Part shown: positions 15,735 through 24,533 of the stretch, in pieces
Layout of the letters: every line of letters starts with the position of its first letter
Position numbering within the stretch: position 1 is the stretch's first letter
Assembly: GCF_011694815.1 (NCBI RefSeq)
Contig: NZ_CP050177.1
Location: 1,240,001 to 1,304,000, forward strand
Origin: Streptomyces liangshanensis
GTDB taxonomy: Bacteria; Actinomycetota; Actinomycetes; Streptomycetales; Streptomycetaceae
Direction: 5' to 3'
Length of the DNA: 64,000 bases
Program-made: the position numbers and the translations under genes
Notes under the pieces: generated by a model
The model's input: the letters and a program-made list of their open reading frames with translations, nothing else
Database searches by the model: none
Told to the model about the DNA's origin: nothing

Positions 15735-16934
15735 TCAGCGGCGGGCCATGTAGAGCTGGAACGCCTTGTGCAGCGGCTTGTTGAGCGGGAAGTCCCACTC
15801 GCCCAGGTACTCGGCGGCCTCGCCTCCCGTACCCGCCTTGAAGCGCAGCAGACCGAGCAGGTGGTTGCCCTCGTCGAGGGTGTCGGTGATGCCGCGCAGG
15901 TCGTAGACGCGCGCGCCGTCCGCGTGGGCGTCGCTCAACATCCGCCACTGGACGGCGTTGCTGGGCTGCACCTCGCGCCGGCGGGAGGTGGAGGCGCCGT
16001 ACGAGTACCAGACGTGGTCGCCCACGGTGAGCATGGTGGCGGCGGACAGGATCTCCCCGTCGTGGTGGGCGAGGTAGAGGCGCATGCGGTCGGGGTCCTC
16101 GGCGGTCAGCGCGGTCCACATGCGTTCGAAGTACGGCAGCGGCCTGGGCAGGAACCGGTCGCGCTCGGCGGTCTCGCGGTACAGGGTGTAGAAGGCGGGC
16201 AGGTCGTCGTACCCGCCGCGGACGACCTTGACGCCGGCCTTCTCCGCCTTCTTGATGTTGCGCCGCCACTGTTGGTTGAAGCCCTGCTGGATCGCGTCCA
16301 GCGACCGTCCTTCGAGGGGGACCTGGAAGACGTACCGCGGCTGTCCGGCGGCGAAGCCGTCCCCGGCCGGGTCCTCGCCCTGCCGCCAGCCCAGTGCGCG
16401 CAGCCGGTCGGCGACCCGCAGGGCGCGGGGGTCGGTGGTGGTGGGGGTGACGTCCCGCAGCCGGTGCGCGGCCGGGTCGGCGACGGCCGCCTTGAGCGCG
16501 TCGGCGTCCCAGCGGCGGGCGACGACCGGCGGGCCCATCTTGACGGAGAAGGCGCGCCGGGCCTTGAGGTGGGCGAGCATCGGGGTGAGCCAGGCGGCCA
16601 GGTCGTCGGCGTACCAGTCGAGGACGGGGCCCTCGGGCAGGTACGCGAGGTACCGCTTGATCCTGGGCAGCGGCCGGTAGAGGACCAGCCCCGCGCCGAC
16701 CATCCGTCCGGCATCCCGCGCCTCGCCGAGGCTGCCCTCGGCCCGGTCGTCCCCGGCCCCGCCGCCGGCCCGGTCCCCGGCCCCGTCCTCGTACCAGCCG
16801 ACGCTTTCCGCCCGCCAGTCCGGCTTGACGTCCCCCCACGAAGGGACCTGCATGTGGCTGGCGGAGGGTCTGGCGCGGACGAAGGCCAGGTGCTCCTCGC
16901 GGGTGATCGTCCTCAGTCGGTAGCTGATGCTCAT
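15735..16934 (-). CDS. femX: FemX/FemAB-type aminoacyl transferase (peptidoglycan bridge)
   Basis: The 399-residue protein shows the two-GNAT-fold FemAB layout: an early MQVPSWGDVKPDW, then GLVLYRPLPRIKRYLAYLPEGPVLDW, NQQWRRNIKKAEKAGVKV and a final FKAGTGGEAAEYLGEWDFPL. These are typical of lipid II glycyl/alanyl transferases that use aminoacyl-tRNA to add the first bridge residue; Streptomyces has Gly bridges. It is a single gene, minus strand. The region near residues 50-70 is Gly/Asp-rich and probably a loop insertion. Confidence 0.85.
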   Translation of the reverse strand: MSISYRLRTITREEHLAFVRARPSASHMQVPSWGDVKPDWRAESVGWYEDGAGDRAGGGAGDDRAEGSLGEARDAGRMVGAGLVLYRPLPRIKRYLAYLPEGPVLDWYADDLAAWLTPMLAHLKARRAFSVKMGPPVVARRWDADALKAAVADPAAHRLRDVTPTTTDPRALRVADRLRALGWRQGEDPAGDGFAAGQPRYVFQVPLEGRSLDAIQQGFNQQWRRNIKKAEKAGVKVVRGGYDDLPAFYTLYRETAERDRFLPRPLPYFERMWTALTAEDPDRMRLYLAHHDGEILSAATMLTVGDHVWYSYGASTSRRREVQPSNAVQWRMLSDAHADGARVYDLRGITDTLDEGNHLLGLLRFKAGTGGEAAEYLGEWDFPLNKPLHKAFQLYMARR

Positions 16935-16991
16935 GGTCCAGTCATACGTGCCGTACGGGCCGGGGCGGGGCGGACACGCGAAGGGGGGCCA

Positions 16992-17939
16992 CTACCCGAT
17001 CAGGCGGCGGCGCCAGTCGAGCGGGGTGACGGTGACGGACCGGGTGGGGTCGCCGTCCCATTCGGCGGGGAGCCCGGCCGCTCCGAGGGCGGCCACGACC
17101 TCCCGGCCGATCGCCGCCGTGGTCGCGGACGAGCCGTCGAAGCCGCCGAAGAGCAGCGACAGTCCGTGGCCGGCCGCGGCGGAGTCGGTGCACTGGGTGT
17201 GGAAGTAGACGAAGCCCCGGGCGTCCGGCTCGCCCTCGGCGCCGATCTCGGACTGTCCGCAGCTGCGGCAGCAGGTGAAGTTCTCGCGGGCGGTGATCCC
17301 GGCCCGGTCCAGCGCCCCGAAGGCGCGGGTGAGCCGCTCGGGGTCGGTCTCGCCCCGCCAGTCGGCCTGCTCCGCCACGCGCTCCAGCCACAGTTGATCG
17401 GCCAGGACGCGTGCCTGGTCGCGCGTCACGGGCCGGCGGTCGGCGGTGACCAGGTACTCCTCGGCGATCTCGGCCAGCTCGGCGCGGGTGGTGTAGCCGC
17501 CGGCGAGCACCTCGCGCAGGCGGGTCTCCAGCTCCTCGCGCTCGCGCGCGTCGAGGCCGAGCGGCGGGATCTCGGGGGCGGGGCCCATGTCGAGCGTCGT
17601 CCAGCCGGGGTCGGAGGCGCCGCCGGCCGCTCGATCGTCCCAACCCGTGAGCGTCGCCCAGCTCGTCAGCGTCACGATCACCGCGTCGGGGTCGTCGAGC
17701 ATCACCTGGAAGTGGCGGTCGGCGGCGCCGTCGCGGTACTCCACCGTGTAGTCCCCGCCGGCCTGGTGCCAGACCTGGGCGAAGACGTCGGGCAGGTCGG
17801 GTATCCGGTGGAGGACCAGGAACCGGTCGCCCTCGCCGCCGATGCGCCGGACCAGCCCGGCCAGGTCTTCCGCGGGCAGCCGGACGAACCGCTCCCGCCT
17901 GTCCGTCTCCACCACGATCTCCAGCACGATCTCCAGCAT
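16992..17939 (-). CDS. Conserved actinobacterial protein with Cys motif, function unknown
   Basis: The protein has about 315 residues from the ATG at 17939, or 335 from an in-frame ATG at 17999; the downstream start has GAGAG seven bases before it and is preferred weakly. The N-terminal part is a beta-rich domain (IVVETDRRERFVRL). A helical middle follows (EREELETRLREVLAGGYTT). The C-terminal part contains NFTCCRSCGQSEIG and YFHTQCTDSA, which could bind zinc, then TVTPLDWRRRL. It resembles Streptomyces proteins grouped in a domain of unknown function. No enzyme motif was recognised. Confidence 0.68.
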   Translation of the reverse strand: MLEIVLEIVVETDRRERFVRLPAEDLAGLVRRIGGEGDRFLVLHRIPDLPDVFAQVWHQAGGDYTVEYRDGAADRHFQVMLDDPDAVIVTLTSWATLTGWDDRAAGGASDPGWTTLDMGPAPEIPPLGLDAREREELETRLREVLAGGYTTRAELAEIAEEYLVTADRRPVTRDQARVLADQLWLERVAEQADWRGETDPERLTRAFGALDRAGITARENFTCCRSCGQSEIGAEGEPDARGFVYFHTQCTDSAAAGHGLSLLFGGFDGSSATTAAIGREVVAALGAAGLPAEWDGDPTRSVTVTPLDWRRRLIG

Positions 17940-18087
17940 GCGGGGACTCTCGCACACCGCACTGACAGCGGCCCTGGCGGTCCCGGTGACGGCGCTCATG
18001 ACGGGGCCGGCCCCCGCGTCCGATCGGCGAACGCGGGGGCTGGCCTCAGGACCCGAAGTCCCTCACCTCAGGGAGTCTGCGCGTCCC

Positions 18088-19242
18088 TCACGTCAGGAAG
18101 TCCCTCCCGATGTCCTCCGCGAGCCGTTCCAGCAGCGGACCCGCCTCGGCCATGCACACCGCCGGGTCCTTCTCCAGGTCCGTGAGGGCGTACGCGCGTC
18201 TGATGCCCGCCCTGCCGAGAGCCTCCGGCAGCAGGGCCAGCCGGCCGCACACGGCGATGACCTCGATGTTCTTCGCGCGGGCCGCCGCGGCGACCCCGGC
18301 GGGCGCCTTGCCGTGGAGGGTCTGTTCGTCCAACGAGCCCTCGCCCGTGATGACCAGCGTCGCCCGGGACAGCGCGGCGGCGAAGCCGAGGACGTCGAGC
18401 ATCACCTCGATGCCGGGGCGGAAGCTGGCGTTGAGGCCGACCAGGGCGCCGTAGCCGATGCCGCCGGCCGCGCCCGCGCCCGGGGACAGCGCGAGACGCG
18501 TGGCCCGGGAGCCGAGGGTGGCCTCCAGGACGGAGGCGTAGTGGGTGAGGGCCGCGTCGAGCAGCTCGACGTCCTCGGGGGTCGCGCCCTTCTGGGGCCC
18601 GTAGACCGCCGGGGCGCCCTTCGGCCCGGTCAGGGGATTGTCGACGTCGCTGGCCAGGACGATGTCCGTCCGGGCGAGCCGGGGGTCGAGACCGGAGAGG
18701 TCGGCGGTGGCCAGTTCCCGCAGTCCGCCGCCGCCCGGCGGGACGGGCGTGCCGTCTGCCGTCAGGAAGCGCGCGCCGAGCGCGGCCAGCATGCCCGCGC
18801 CGCCGTCCGTCGTGGCGCTGCCGCCCACCCCGAAGACGATGGTGTGCGCCCCCGCGTCGAGCGCGGCGCGCAGCAGCTCGCCGGAGCCGTACGTACCGGC
18901 CGTCAGTGGGGCGGGGACCCCGTCGGGCAGCCGCGACAGGCCGGAGGCCTCCGCCATCTCCACGACGGCCGTGCCGTCCCGGAGGGCGAACGCGGCGGTG
19001 AGTTCGTGGCCGAGCGGTCCGCTGACGCGTACCTCACGCTGTTCGAATCCGGCCGCCACCGCGGCGGCCACCGTGCCGTCGCCGCCGTCCGCGACGGGCA
19101 TGGTGTCGACCGGCACGTGGGGGGCGGTCCGGTGCAACCCGGCCGTCACCCGCTCGGCGACCTCCACGGCCGTCAGCGACCCCTTGAACTTGTCCGCCGC
19201 GATGAGCACGCGCGCGGTATCGGTTACTGCTCCGTCCGTCAC
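18088..19242 (-). CDS. glxK: Glycerate kinase
   Basis: The 384-residue protein matches the GckA/GlxK-type glycerate kinase family. It shows VLIAADKFKGSLTAVEVAE at the N-terminus, PVADGGDGTVAA, FGVGGSATTDGGAGMLAALG near residue 130 and TGEGSLDEQTLHGKAP near 290, which are all family signatures. It phosphorylates D-glycerate for entry into glycolysis, typically downstream of glyoxylate. The GTG start at 19242 has AAGGGA upstream. It is divergent from the Nudix gene across about 100 bases. Confidence 0.93.
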   Translation of the reverse strand: MTDGAVTDTARVLIAADKFKGSLTAVEVAERVTAGLHRTAPHVPVDTMPVADGGDGTVAAAVAAGFEQREVRVSGPLGHELTAAFALRDGTAVVEMAEASGLSRLPDGVPAPLTAGTYGSGELLRAALDAGAHTIVFGVGGSATTDGGAGMLAALGARFLTADGTPVPPGGGGLRELATADLSGLDPRLARTDIVLASDVDNPLTGPKGAPAVYGPQKGATPEDVELLDAALTHYASVLEATLGSRATRLALSPGAGAAGGIGYGALVGLNASFRPGIEVMLDVLGFAAALSRATLVITGEGSLDEQTLHGKAPAGVAAAARAKNIEVIAVCGRLALLPEALGRAGIRRAYALTDLEKDPAVCMAEAGPLLERLAEDIGRDFLT

Positions 19243-19347
19243 GTTGATATCCCTTGCTGTCGAACAGGCAGTCGCGCCGCTTCGACCCTATCCGCACGGG
19301 TGCCACTCTGCCCATGGCCCCCGGGTCCGCCGGATACGCTGCCCTCC

Positions 19348-19839
19348 GTGACGGACACCGACTACGCCGCGTACATCGCCGGACTCCCCCGCATTCTCGC
19401 CGGGGCGGCCATGCTCCTCAGGGACGGCGAGGGGCGCGTCCTGGCCGTCGAGCCGAACTACCGGGAGGGCTGGGCGCTGCCCGGCGGGACCATCGAGTCC
19501 GACGCGGGCGAGACGCCCCGCCAGGGCGCGCGGCGCGAGACGCTGGAAGAGATCGGCCTCGACGTCGAGCCCGGCCGGCTGCTCGCGGTCGACTGGGCAC
19601 AGGGGCCCGCCCGCCCGCCGATCGCGGCCTACCTCTACGACGGCGGCGTCCTGACGGAGGCCCAGCTCGCGGCGGTGCGCGTCCAGGAGGCGGAACTGCT
19701 GTCCTGGCGCCTGCTGACCCGCGAGGAACTCCCCACGTACCTGCTGGGCTCACTGGCGGGTCGCGTGCTGGCGGCACTGGACGCCTTGGACGCGGGCACG
19801 GGCACGGCGGAACTGGAAAACGGCAAGCGGGTGGGGTGA
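19348..19839 (+). CDS. Nudix hydrolase
   Basis: The 163-residue protein has the Nudix fold. The box reads GGTIESDAGETPRQGARR followed by ETLEEIGL; the REUXEEXGU half is intact, but there are two extra residues between GG and the first conserved Glu (GGTIESDAGE rather than GGxxExGE). It should hydrolyse a nucleoside diphosphate linked to another group. The start GTG at 19348 is taken because upstream codons look non-coding and the protein then begins TDTDYAAYIAGLPRILAGAA. The last 15 residues are low in complexity. Confidence 0.85.
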   Translation: MTDTDYAAYIAGLPRILAGAAMLLRDGEGRVLAVEPNYREGWALPGGTIESDAGETPRQGARRETLEEIGLDVEPGRLLAVDWAQGPARPPIAAYLYDGGVLTEAQLAAVRVQEAELLSWRLLTREELPTYLLGSLAGRVLAALDALDAGTGTAELENGKRVG

Positions 19840-20236
19840 GGGGCCGGGGGGCCGCGGGGGCTGGGGGCTGGGCGTCTCCGGGCGCGGGCCACCGGGCCGC
19901 AGGGCGTCGGGCGTCAGGCGTCGGGCGTCGGGCGCAGGGAACGGGCACTGGGCCGCCCGGTACGGAGCACCGCCGGGCGCCGGGCCGCCAAGTGCCGGGC
20001 CAGCAGGGCCTCGGGCCACCGGGTGCCGGGCGGCGGCACGGGCCACCGTGCACGGGGTGCCGTGTCAGGAACCGCCGGGCTCAGGCCCGCCGGTCACCGG
20101 GCCGCTGGGTTGAGGTTTCACCGGCCCACCCGGCCCCCGGGTGCGGCGTTTGTGGACGGCCCGGGCCGGATCGTGGGGGTGGGGTGCCCGGGCAATTGGG
20201 TCGCCTGCTTTGGCGGGCGCTGCGTACGCTCCCCGT
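19840..20236. other. 397-base gene-free gap, very GC-rich with short repeats
   Basis: No credible gene was found. The stretch is made of degenerate GGGCC/CCGGG words and includes five tandem copies of the 7-mer GGGCGTC (with small changes) at 19902-19936. A promoter for the downstream sirtuin gene should lie near its right end but was not recognised. Confidence 0.6.
19902..19936. repeat. Five tandem 7-bp units (GGGCGTC)
   Basis: Copies read GGGCGTC, GGGCGTC, AGGCGTC, GGGCGTC, GGGCGCA without gaps. Confidence 0.85.
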
Positions 20237-20959
20237 ATGACTCTCGTCGCGATTCTCAGCGGCGCCGGGATCTCCACGGATTCCGGCATCCCCGACTACC
20301 GCGGGCCGAACGGGCTCTGGCGGCGTGATCCCGGGGCCGAGAAGCTCGTCACGTACGTCTCGTACGTCCACGACCCCGAGATCCGGCGGCGCGCCTGGCG
20401 CATGCGTACCGACAGTCCCACCTGGCGGGCGGAGCCCAACGCCGGCCACCGCGCGGTGACCGAGCTGGAGCGGTCGGGGACGGCGGTCCGGGTGCTCACC
20501 CAGAACGTCGACGGACTGCACCAGCGGGCGGGGACGCCTGCCCGGAAGGTGCTCGAACTGCACGGCACCGCACGGGAGACCAGTTGTGTCCGGTGCCACG
20601 CGCGGGCTCCGATGGAGGAGGCGTTGGCGCGGGTCGCGGCGGGCGAGGAGGATCCGCCGTGCCGGGTGTGCGGCGGGATCCTGAAGTCGGCGACGGTGAT
20701 GTTCGGCGAGCGGCTCGACCCCGAGGTGCTGGCGCAGGCGATGGCGATCGCCAAGGCGTGCGAGGTGTTCCTCGCGGTCGGTACGACGCTCCAGGTGCAG
20801 CCGGCCGCCTCGCTGGCGGGCCTGGCCGCCGACCACGGCGCGCGGCTGATCGTGGTGAACGCCGAGCCGACACCGTACGACGACCGGGCCGACGAGATCG
20901 TGCGGGAGCCGATCGGCACGGCGCTGCCGACGCTGCTGAAGAGGTTCCACGGTGGCTGA
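20237..20959 (+). CDS. cobB: NAD-dependent protein deacylase (sirtuin)
   Basis: The 240-residue protein is a class-III sirtuin. It has the NAD motifs [20 protein letters not shown] at residues 9-28 and [12 protein letters not shown] near 89, the catalytic His109 in LELHGT, a four-Cys zinc site (Cys117, Cys120, Cys142, Cys145) and [10 protein letters not shown] near 180. It removes acyl groups from lysines, making nicotinamide and O-acyl-ADP-ribose. The ATG at 20237 gives the family's usual N-terminus. The stop overlaps the next gene by eight bases, so the pair is co-translated. Confidence 0.93.
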   Translation: MTLVAILSGAGISTDSGIPDYRGPNGLWRRDPGAEKLVTYVSYVHDPEIRRRAWRMRTDSPTWRAEPNAGHRAVTELERSGTAVRVLTQNVDGLHQRAGTPARKVLELHGTARETSCVRCHARAPMEEALARVAAGEEDPPCRVCGGILKSATVMFGERLDPEVLAQAMAIAKACEVFLAVGTTLQVQPAASLAGLAADHGARLIVVNAEPTPYDDRADEIVREPIGTALPTLLKRFHGG

Positions 20960-21545
20960 GCACGGCAAGGCCAAGGACTCCCGGCTCGCCGACATGGCGG
21001 TGACCCTGGCCGAGTACGACCCCGCGTGGCCCCTGGCCTTCGCCGAGCAGCGCGACCGGCTGGCGGTGCTGTTGGCGCCCCGGCTGGCCGCGCCGGTCGA
21101 GCACATCGGCTCGACGGCGGTTCCCGGGCTGCGGGCCAAGCCGGTCGTGGACGTACTGGCGCCGGTACGGTCCCTGGACGGCGAGGCACGGGCCGCGATG
21201 GTGGCGGCCCTGTCGGCCGACGGGTGGCTCCACTGGCCGGACGACCCGCGCGCCGACACCCGGTTGTGGTTCCTGCGCCCGCGTCCCGAGGCGCGGACGC
21301 ACCACCTGCATGTCGCCGTGCACGGTGACGCGCGCGCCACGTCGCTGCTCGCGTTCCGGGACGCCCTGCGGGCGGATCCGTCGGCGGCGGCGGAGTACGA
21401 GCGGCTCAAGTCCCGCCTGGCGCGCGAGCATCCGTCCGCCAGGAACGCGTACACGAACGGCAAGGCGGAGTTCGTGGCACGCGTCCTGCGGGCGGCCGGG
21501 ATCCCGCGTCCGGTGCTGGAGGAGCTGCCGGAGTCGTCCGAGTAG
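20952..21545 (+). CDS. GrpB/UPF0157 family protein (predicted nucleotidyltransferase)
   Basis: The 197-residue protein has the family core: [19 protein letters not shown], then [20 protein letters not shown] with the GSTAVPG nucleotidyltransferase-like motif and two Asp/Lys pairs, and [16 protein letters not shown] at the C-terminus. The family is structurally nucleotidyltransferase-like but its substrates are unproven. The GTG start at 20952 lies inside the sirtuin gene, suggesting a joint role or simply joint expression. Confidence 0.85.
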   Translation: MAEHGKAKDSRLADMAVTLAEYDPAWPLAFAEQRDRLAVLLAPRLAAPVEHIGSTAVPGLRAKPVVDVLAPVRSLDGEARAAMVAALSADGWLHWPDDPRADTRLWFLRPRPEARTHHLHVAVHGDARATSLLAFRDALRADPSAAAEYERLKSRLAREHPSARNAYTNGKAEFVARVLRAAGIPRPVLEELPESSE

Positions 21546-21603
21546 GGGACTGCACGGGGGCTGTAGTACGGGGGCTGTACGGGGCCGTCCGACCGAGGGC
21601 GCG

Positions 21604-22110
21604 TCAGAACAGCGTTGCCGTGGACGGGACTTCGGACGCCGCCCCCTCGAAGACCAGCAGCCGCTGCTTGCGGTCCAGGCCGCCGCCGTACCCCGTGAGG
21701 CCGCCGGTCGAACCGATGACGCGGTGGCAGGGCACGATGATGCCGACCGGATTCTTGCCGTTGGCCAGGCCGACCGCCCGTGAGGCGCCCGGTTTGCCGA
21801 GGGCGTCGGCCAGTTCGCCGTACGAGCGGGTCTCGCCGTACGGGATGCGCTCCAGCTCCGCCCACACACTGCGCTGGAACGGGGTGCCGGCCAGGTTCAA
21901 CGGCAGCTCGAAGCGAGTCAGTTCGTGGGCGAAGTACGCGGCGAGCTGGCGCCGTACCTCGCCGAAGGGCCGGGTGTCGGGGACCCCGAAGGTCTCCTCG
22001 GCCGGGCGGTGGCGCTGCCCCTCCATGTAGAGGCCGCTGAGGAGACCGTCGGTGGCGACGAGCGTGAGGGGTCCGTACGGGCTGTCGATCACGGTGTGTT
22101 GCTTGAGCAT
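21604..22110 (-). CDS. ogt: Methylated-DNA--protein-cysteine methyltransferase
   Basis: The 168-residue protein is a suicide repair enzyme that takes alkyl groups from O6-alkylguanine. It has TPFQRSVWAELERIPYGETR, SRAVGLANGKNPVGI and the acceptor motif VPCHRVIG with Cys128. It is downstream of the ada/alkA-type gene with 11 bases between them, forming an alkylation-repair operon. The ATG at 22110 gives the usual length. Confidence 0.95.
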   Translation of the reverse strand: MLKQHTVIDSPYGPLTLVATDGLLSGLYMEGQRHRPAEETFGVPDTRPFGEVRRQLAAYFAHELTRFELPLNLAGTPFQRSVWAELERIPYGETRSYGELADALGKPGASRAVGLANGKNPVGIIVPCHRVIGSTGGLTGYGGGLDRKQRLLVFEGAASEVPSTATLF

Positions 22111-22121
22111 GGTGAACTTTC

Positions 22122-23618
22122 CTAGGCGGGAAGGTGGTTGATGGCGTGGTCCTCGGTCGCCCACAAGTACTGCACCGCGTACGCCCGCCAGGGCCGCCAG
22201 GTTGCCGCCCGGGCGGTGAGCGCGGCGGGCGTGGCGGGCAGGCCGAGCGCGGCAGCCGAGCGGCGGACTCCGAGGTCGCCCGGCAGGAACGCGTCCGGGT
22301 CGCCGAGCGCGCGCATCGCGATGACCTCGACCGTCCAGGGCCCGAAGCCGGGCAGGGCGGTGAGCCGGGCGCGCGCCTCGTCCCAGTCGCTGTCGGTGCC
22401 GAGCCGGAGCGAGCCGTCGGCGAGGGCGGCGACCAGTGTGGTGAGGGTGGTTCGGCGGCTGCGCGGCAGCGCGAGGGCCTCCGGGTCCAGTGACGTCAGG
22501 GCCTCCGTGGTCGGGAAGAGGTGCGTGAGGCCGCCCTCGGGATCCTCGACCGGCACGCCGTACGCCGTGACCAGCCGGGCGGCGTGGGTGCGGGCCGCCG
22601 CCGTGGACACCTGCTGGCCGAGCACGGCCCGTACGGCGAACTCGGCGGCGTCGACGGTACGGGGCACCCGGCGGCCCGGCGCCTTGTCGACCAGCGGGGC
22701 CAGCAGGGCGTCGGACCGCAGCTGCTCGTCCACGGCGACCGGGTCCGCGTCCAGGTCGAGCAGGCGGCGGCACGCGCTGATGGCGAAGGTCAGGTCACGC
22801 GGGTCGGTGAGCGAGAGCCGGCAGGCGATGTGGTCGGGGCGCGGCGACAGGGCGGCGATGCCGTGCCCGTACGGGAGGGAGAGCGTGCGCCGGTACGCGC
22901 CGTCCCGCCACTCCTCCACGCCCGGGACGGCCGTCGCGGCGAGGTGGCCGAATAGGTTGTCGGGGTTGAGGGGCGCCCGGAAGGGGAGCCGCAGGGAGAT
23001 CACGCCGGGGGTGGGCGCGTCGCCGCCGCGTCCGCCGCGGGGGCCGCGGGCGCTCCGGGCGGCGCGGGTGCGCAGTTCGCTCGGCGAGAGGGCGAAGACC
23101 TCGCGGACCGTGTCGTTGAAGGCCCGGATCGACGCGAACCCGGCCGCGAAGGCGACCTCGGCCATCGGGAGCGCGGTGGTCTCGATGAGGACGCGAGCGG
23201 TCTGGGCGCGCTGGGCGCGGGCCAGGGCGAGCGGTCCCGCGCCCAGCTCGGCGAGGAGCTGGCGTTCGATCTGCCGGGCGGAGTACCCGAGGCGTCCGGC
23301 GAGTCCCGGCACGCCCTCGCGGTCCACGACGCCGTCCTGGATGAGGCGCATCGCGCGGGCGACCGTGTCGGCGCGGGCGTTCCACTCGGGCGAACCGGGG
23401 CTGGTGTCGGGGCGGCAGCGCTTGCACGCCCGGAAGCCGGCCTGCTGGCAGGCGGCGGCGCTGGGGTAGAAGGTCATGTTCCGCGCCTTGGGCGGCACGG
23501 CGGGGCAGCTGGGCCGGCAGTAGATCCCGGTGGTCAGGACGGCCGTGAAGAACCACCCGTCGAATCGCGCGTCCTTGGACCTGACGGCCCGTACGCACCG
23601 CTCGGTGTCGGTGTACAT
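22122..23618 (-). CDS. alkA: Ada-AlkA fusion: methylphosphotriester sensor/regulator and 3-methyladenine DNA glycosylase
   Basis: The 498-residue protein joins four parts. Residues 1-75 are an Ada zinc domain with Cys34, Cys38, Cys65 and Cys68, where Cys34 is the expected methyl acceptor. Residues about 85-190 are an AraC-type DNA-binding domain (FAAGFASIRAFNDTVREVF). Residues about 210-290 are the AlkA N-terminal domain, and the C-terminal part is the helix-hairpin-helix glycosylase (LPGFGPWTVEVIAMRALG, catalytic Asp in LPGDLGV). It can thus sense alkylation damage, regulate repair genes and excise alkylated bases. The ATG at 23618 is chosen as the family start; a longer frame upstream is low-complexity. 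Confidence 0.94.
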   Translation of the reverse strand: MYTDTERCVRAVRSKDARFDGWFFTAVLTTGIYCRPSCPAVPPKARNMTFYPSAAACQQAGFRACKRCRPDTSPGSPEWNARADTVARAMRLIQDGVVDREGVPGLAGRLGYSARQIERQLLAELGAGPLALARAQRAQTARVLIETTALPMAEVAFAAGFASIRAFNDTVREVFALSPSELRTRAARSARGPRGGRGGDAPTPGVISLRLPFRAPLNPDNLFGHLAATAVPGVEEWRDGAYRRTLSLPYGHGIAALSPRPDHIACRLSLTDPRDLTFAISACRRLLDLDADPVAVDEQLRSDALLAPLVDKAPGRRVPRTVDAAEFAVRAVLGQQVSTAAARTHAARLVTAYGVPVEDPEGGLTHLFPTTEALTSLDPEALALPRSRRTTLTTLVAALADGSLRLGTDSDWDEARARLTALPGFGPWTVEVIAMRALGDPDAFLPGDLGVRRSAAALGLPATPAALTARAATWRPWRAYAVQYLWATEDHAINHLPA

Positions 23619-23915
23619 GCCTCCAGCATCCGGCACCGGGGAGGGGGAGGCTGGCAGGAATCCGACATCAGGGTCGGGGCCCACCGGGGCGGCGCGTCCG
23701 CCGGGCCTCCCCCGTGGGGCGTCCGGATGACTGTCCGAACAGCCGCCCGGACGGCCGCCGGGACGGCCATCCACCCAGTAGTCCGCCCGGCCTGCCCGGC
23801 CCGCCCGGCCCGTGGCGCCCGGCCCGTGACGCGCCGCCCGGCTCGTACGCCGATGCAGCTCGCGCCCCCGGACCGTACCGCCCGTGCCGGCGCCCGCCCG
23901 CCGCCGACCGTCCCG
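23619..23915. other. 297-base gap between ada/alkA and the macrodomain gene
   Basis: The sequence is extremely GC-rich, with many CCCGGCC and GCCCGG words around 23780-23850. No gene or convincing terminator was seen. The alkA promoter must lie in its left part. Confidence 0.5.
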
Positions 23916-24437
23916 TCAGGACGCGGCCCCCAGCGCCGTTTCGAACGCCCCGTACGCCGCCGCGTCGAAGAGTACGAACCGGACCTCCTCGACCGGCGCC
24001 GCGGCCGCCTCCCGCGCCGTGCGGACCGCGATCCGGGCGCCGTCGTCCATCGGCCAGCCGTAGATGCCCGTGGAGATGGCCGGGAACGCGACCGTACGCG
24101 CCCCCAGTCCGGCGGCGATCGTCAGGGACTCGCGGTAGCAGGAGGCGAGCAGGTCGGACCGGTCCTCGCCGGAGGACCAGACGGGGCCCACGGTGTGGAT
24201 CACCCAGCGGGCGTCGAGGAGCCCCGCCGTGGTGGCGACAGCCCGGCCGGTGGCCAGCCCCCGCCCGTAGTGCCCGGCCCGCAGCTTCCGGCAGTCGGCG
24301 AGGATCTCGGGGCCCCCGCGCCGGTGGATCGCGCCGTCGACCCCGCCCCCGCCGAGGAGCGACGAGTTGGCGGCGTTGACGATGGCATCCACGCTCTGCC
24401 GCGTGATGTCGCCCTGGACCAGTGTCAGATGTGCCAT
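23916..24437 (-). CDS. Macrodomain protein, O-acetyl-ADP-ribose deacetylase type
   Basis: The 173-residue protein is a MacroD/YmdB-type macrodomain. It begins LTLVQGDITRQSVDAIVNAA, then NSSLLGGGGVDGAIHRRGGP with the catalytic Asn/Asp region, and ends with the phosphate loop AFPAISTGIYGWP. These proteins bind ADP-ribose and hydrolyse O-acetyl-ADP-ribose or remove ADP-ribose from acidic residues. The sirtuin about 3 kb away makes that metabolite, although the two genes are on opposite strands and not in one operon. Confidence 0.93.
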   Translation of the reverse strand: MAHLTLVQGDITRQSVDAIVNAANSSLLGGGGVDGAIHRRGGPEILADCRKLRAGHYGRGLATGRAVATTAGLLDARWVIHTVGPVWSSGEDRSDLLASCYRESLTIAAGLGARTVAFPAISTGIYGWPMDDGARIAVRTAREAAAAPVEEVRFVLFDAAAYGAFETALGAAS

Positions 24438-24533
24438 GCGGGAGAGCTTGTCAGGCCGGGGCGGTTCGGTGCGCGCCCCATACCGTGGGCCGTCGCTCCG
24501 CCCGCGGCCCCGCCACTCTGCCCCGCGGCCAGG

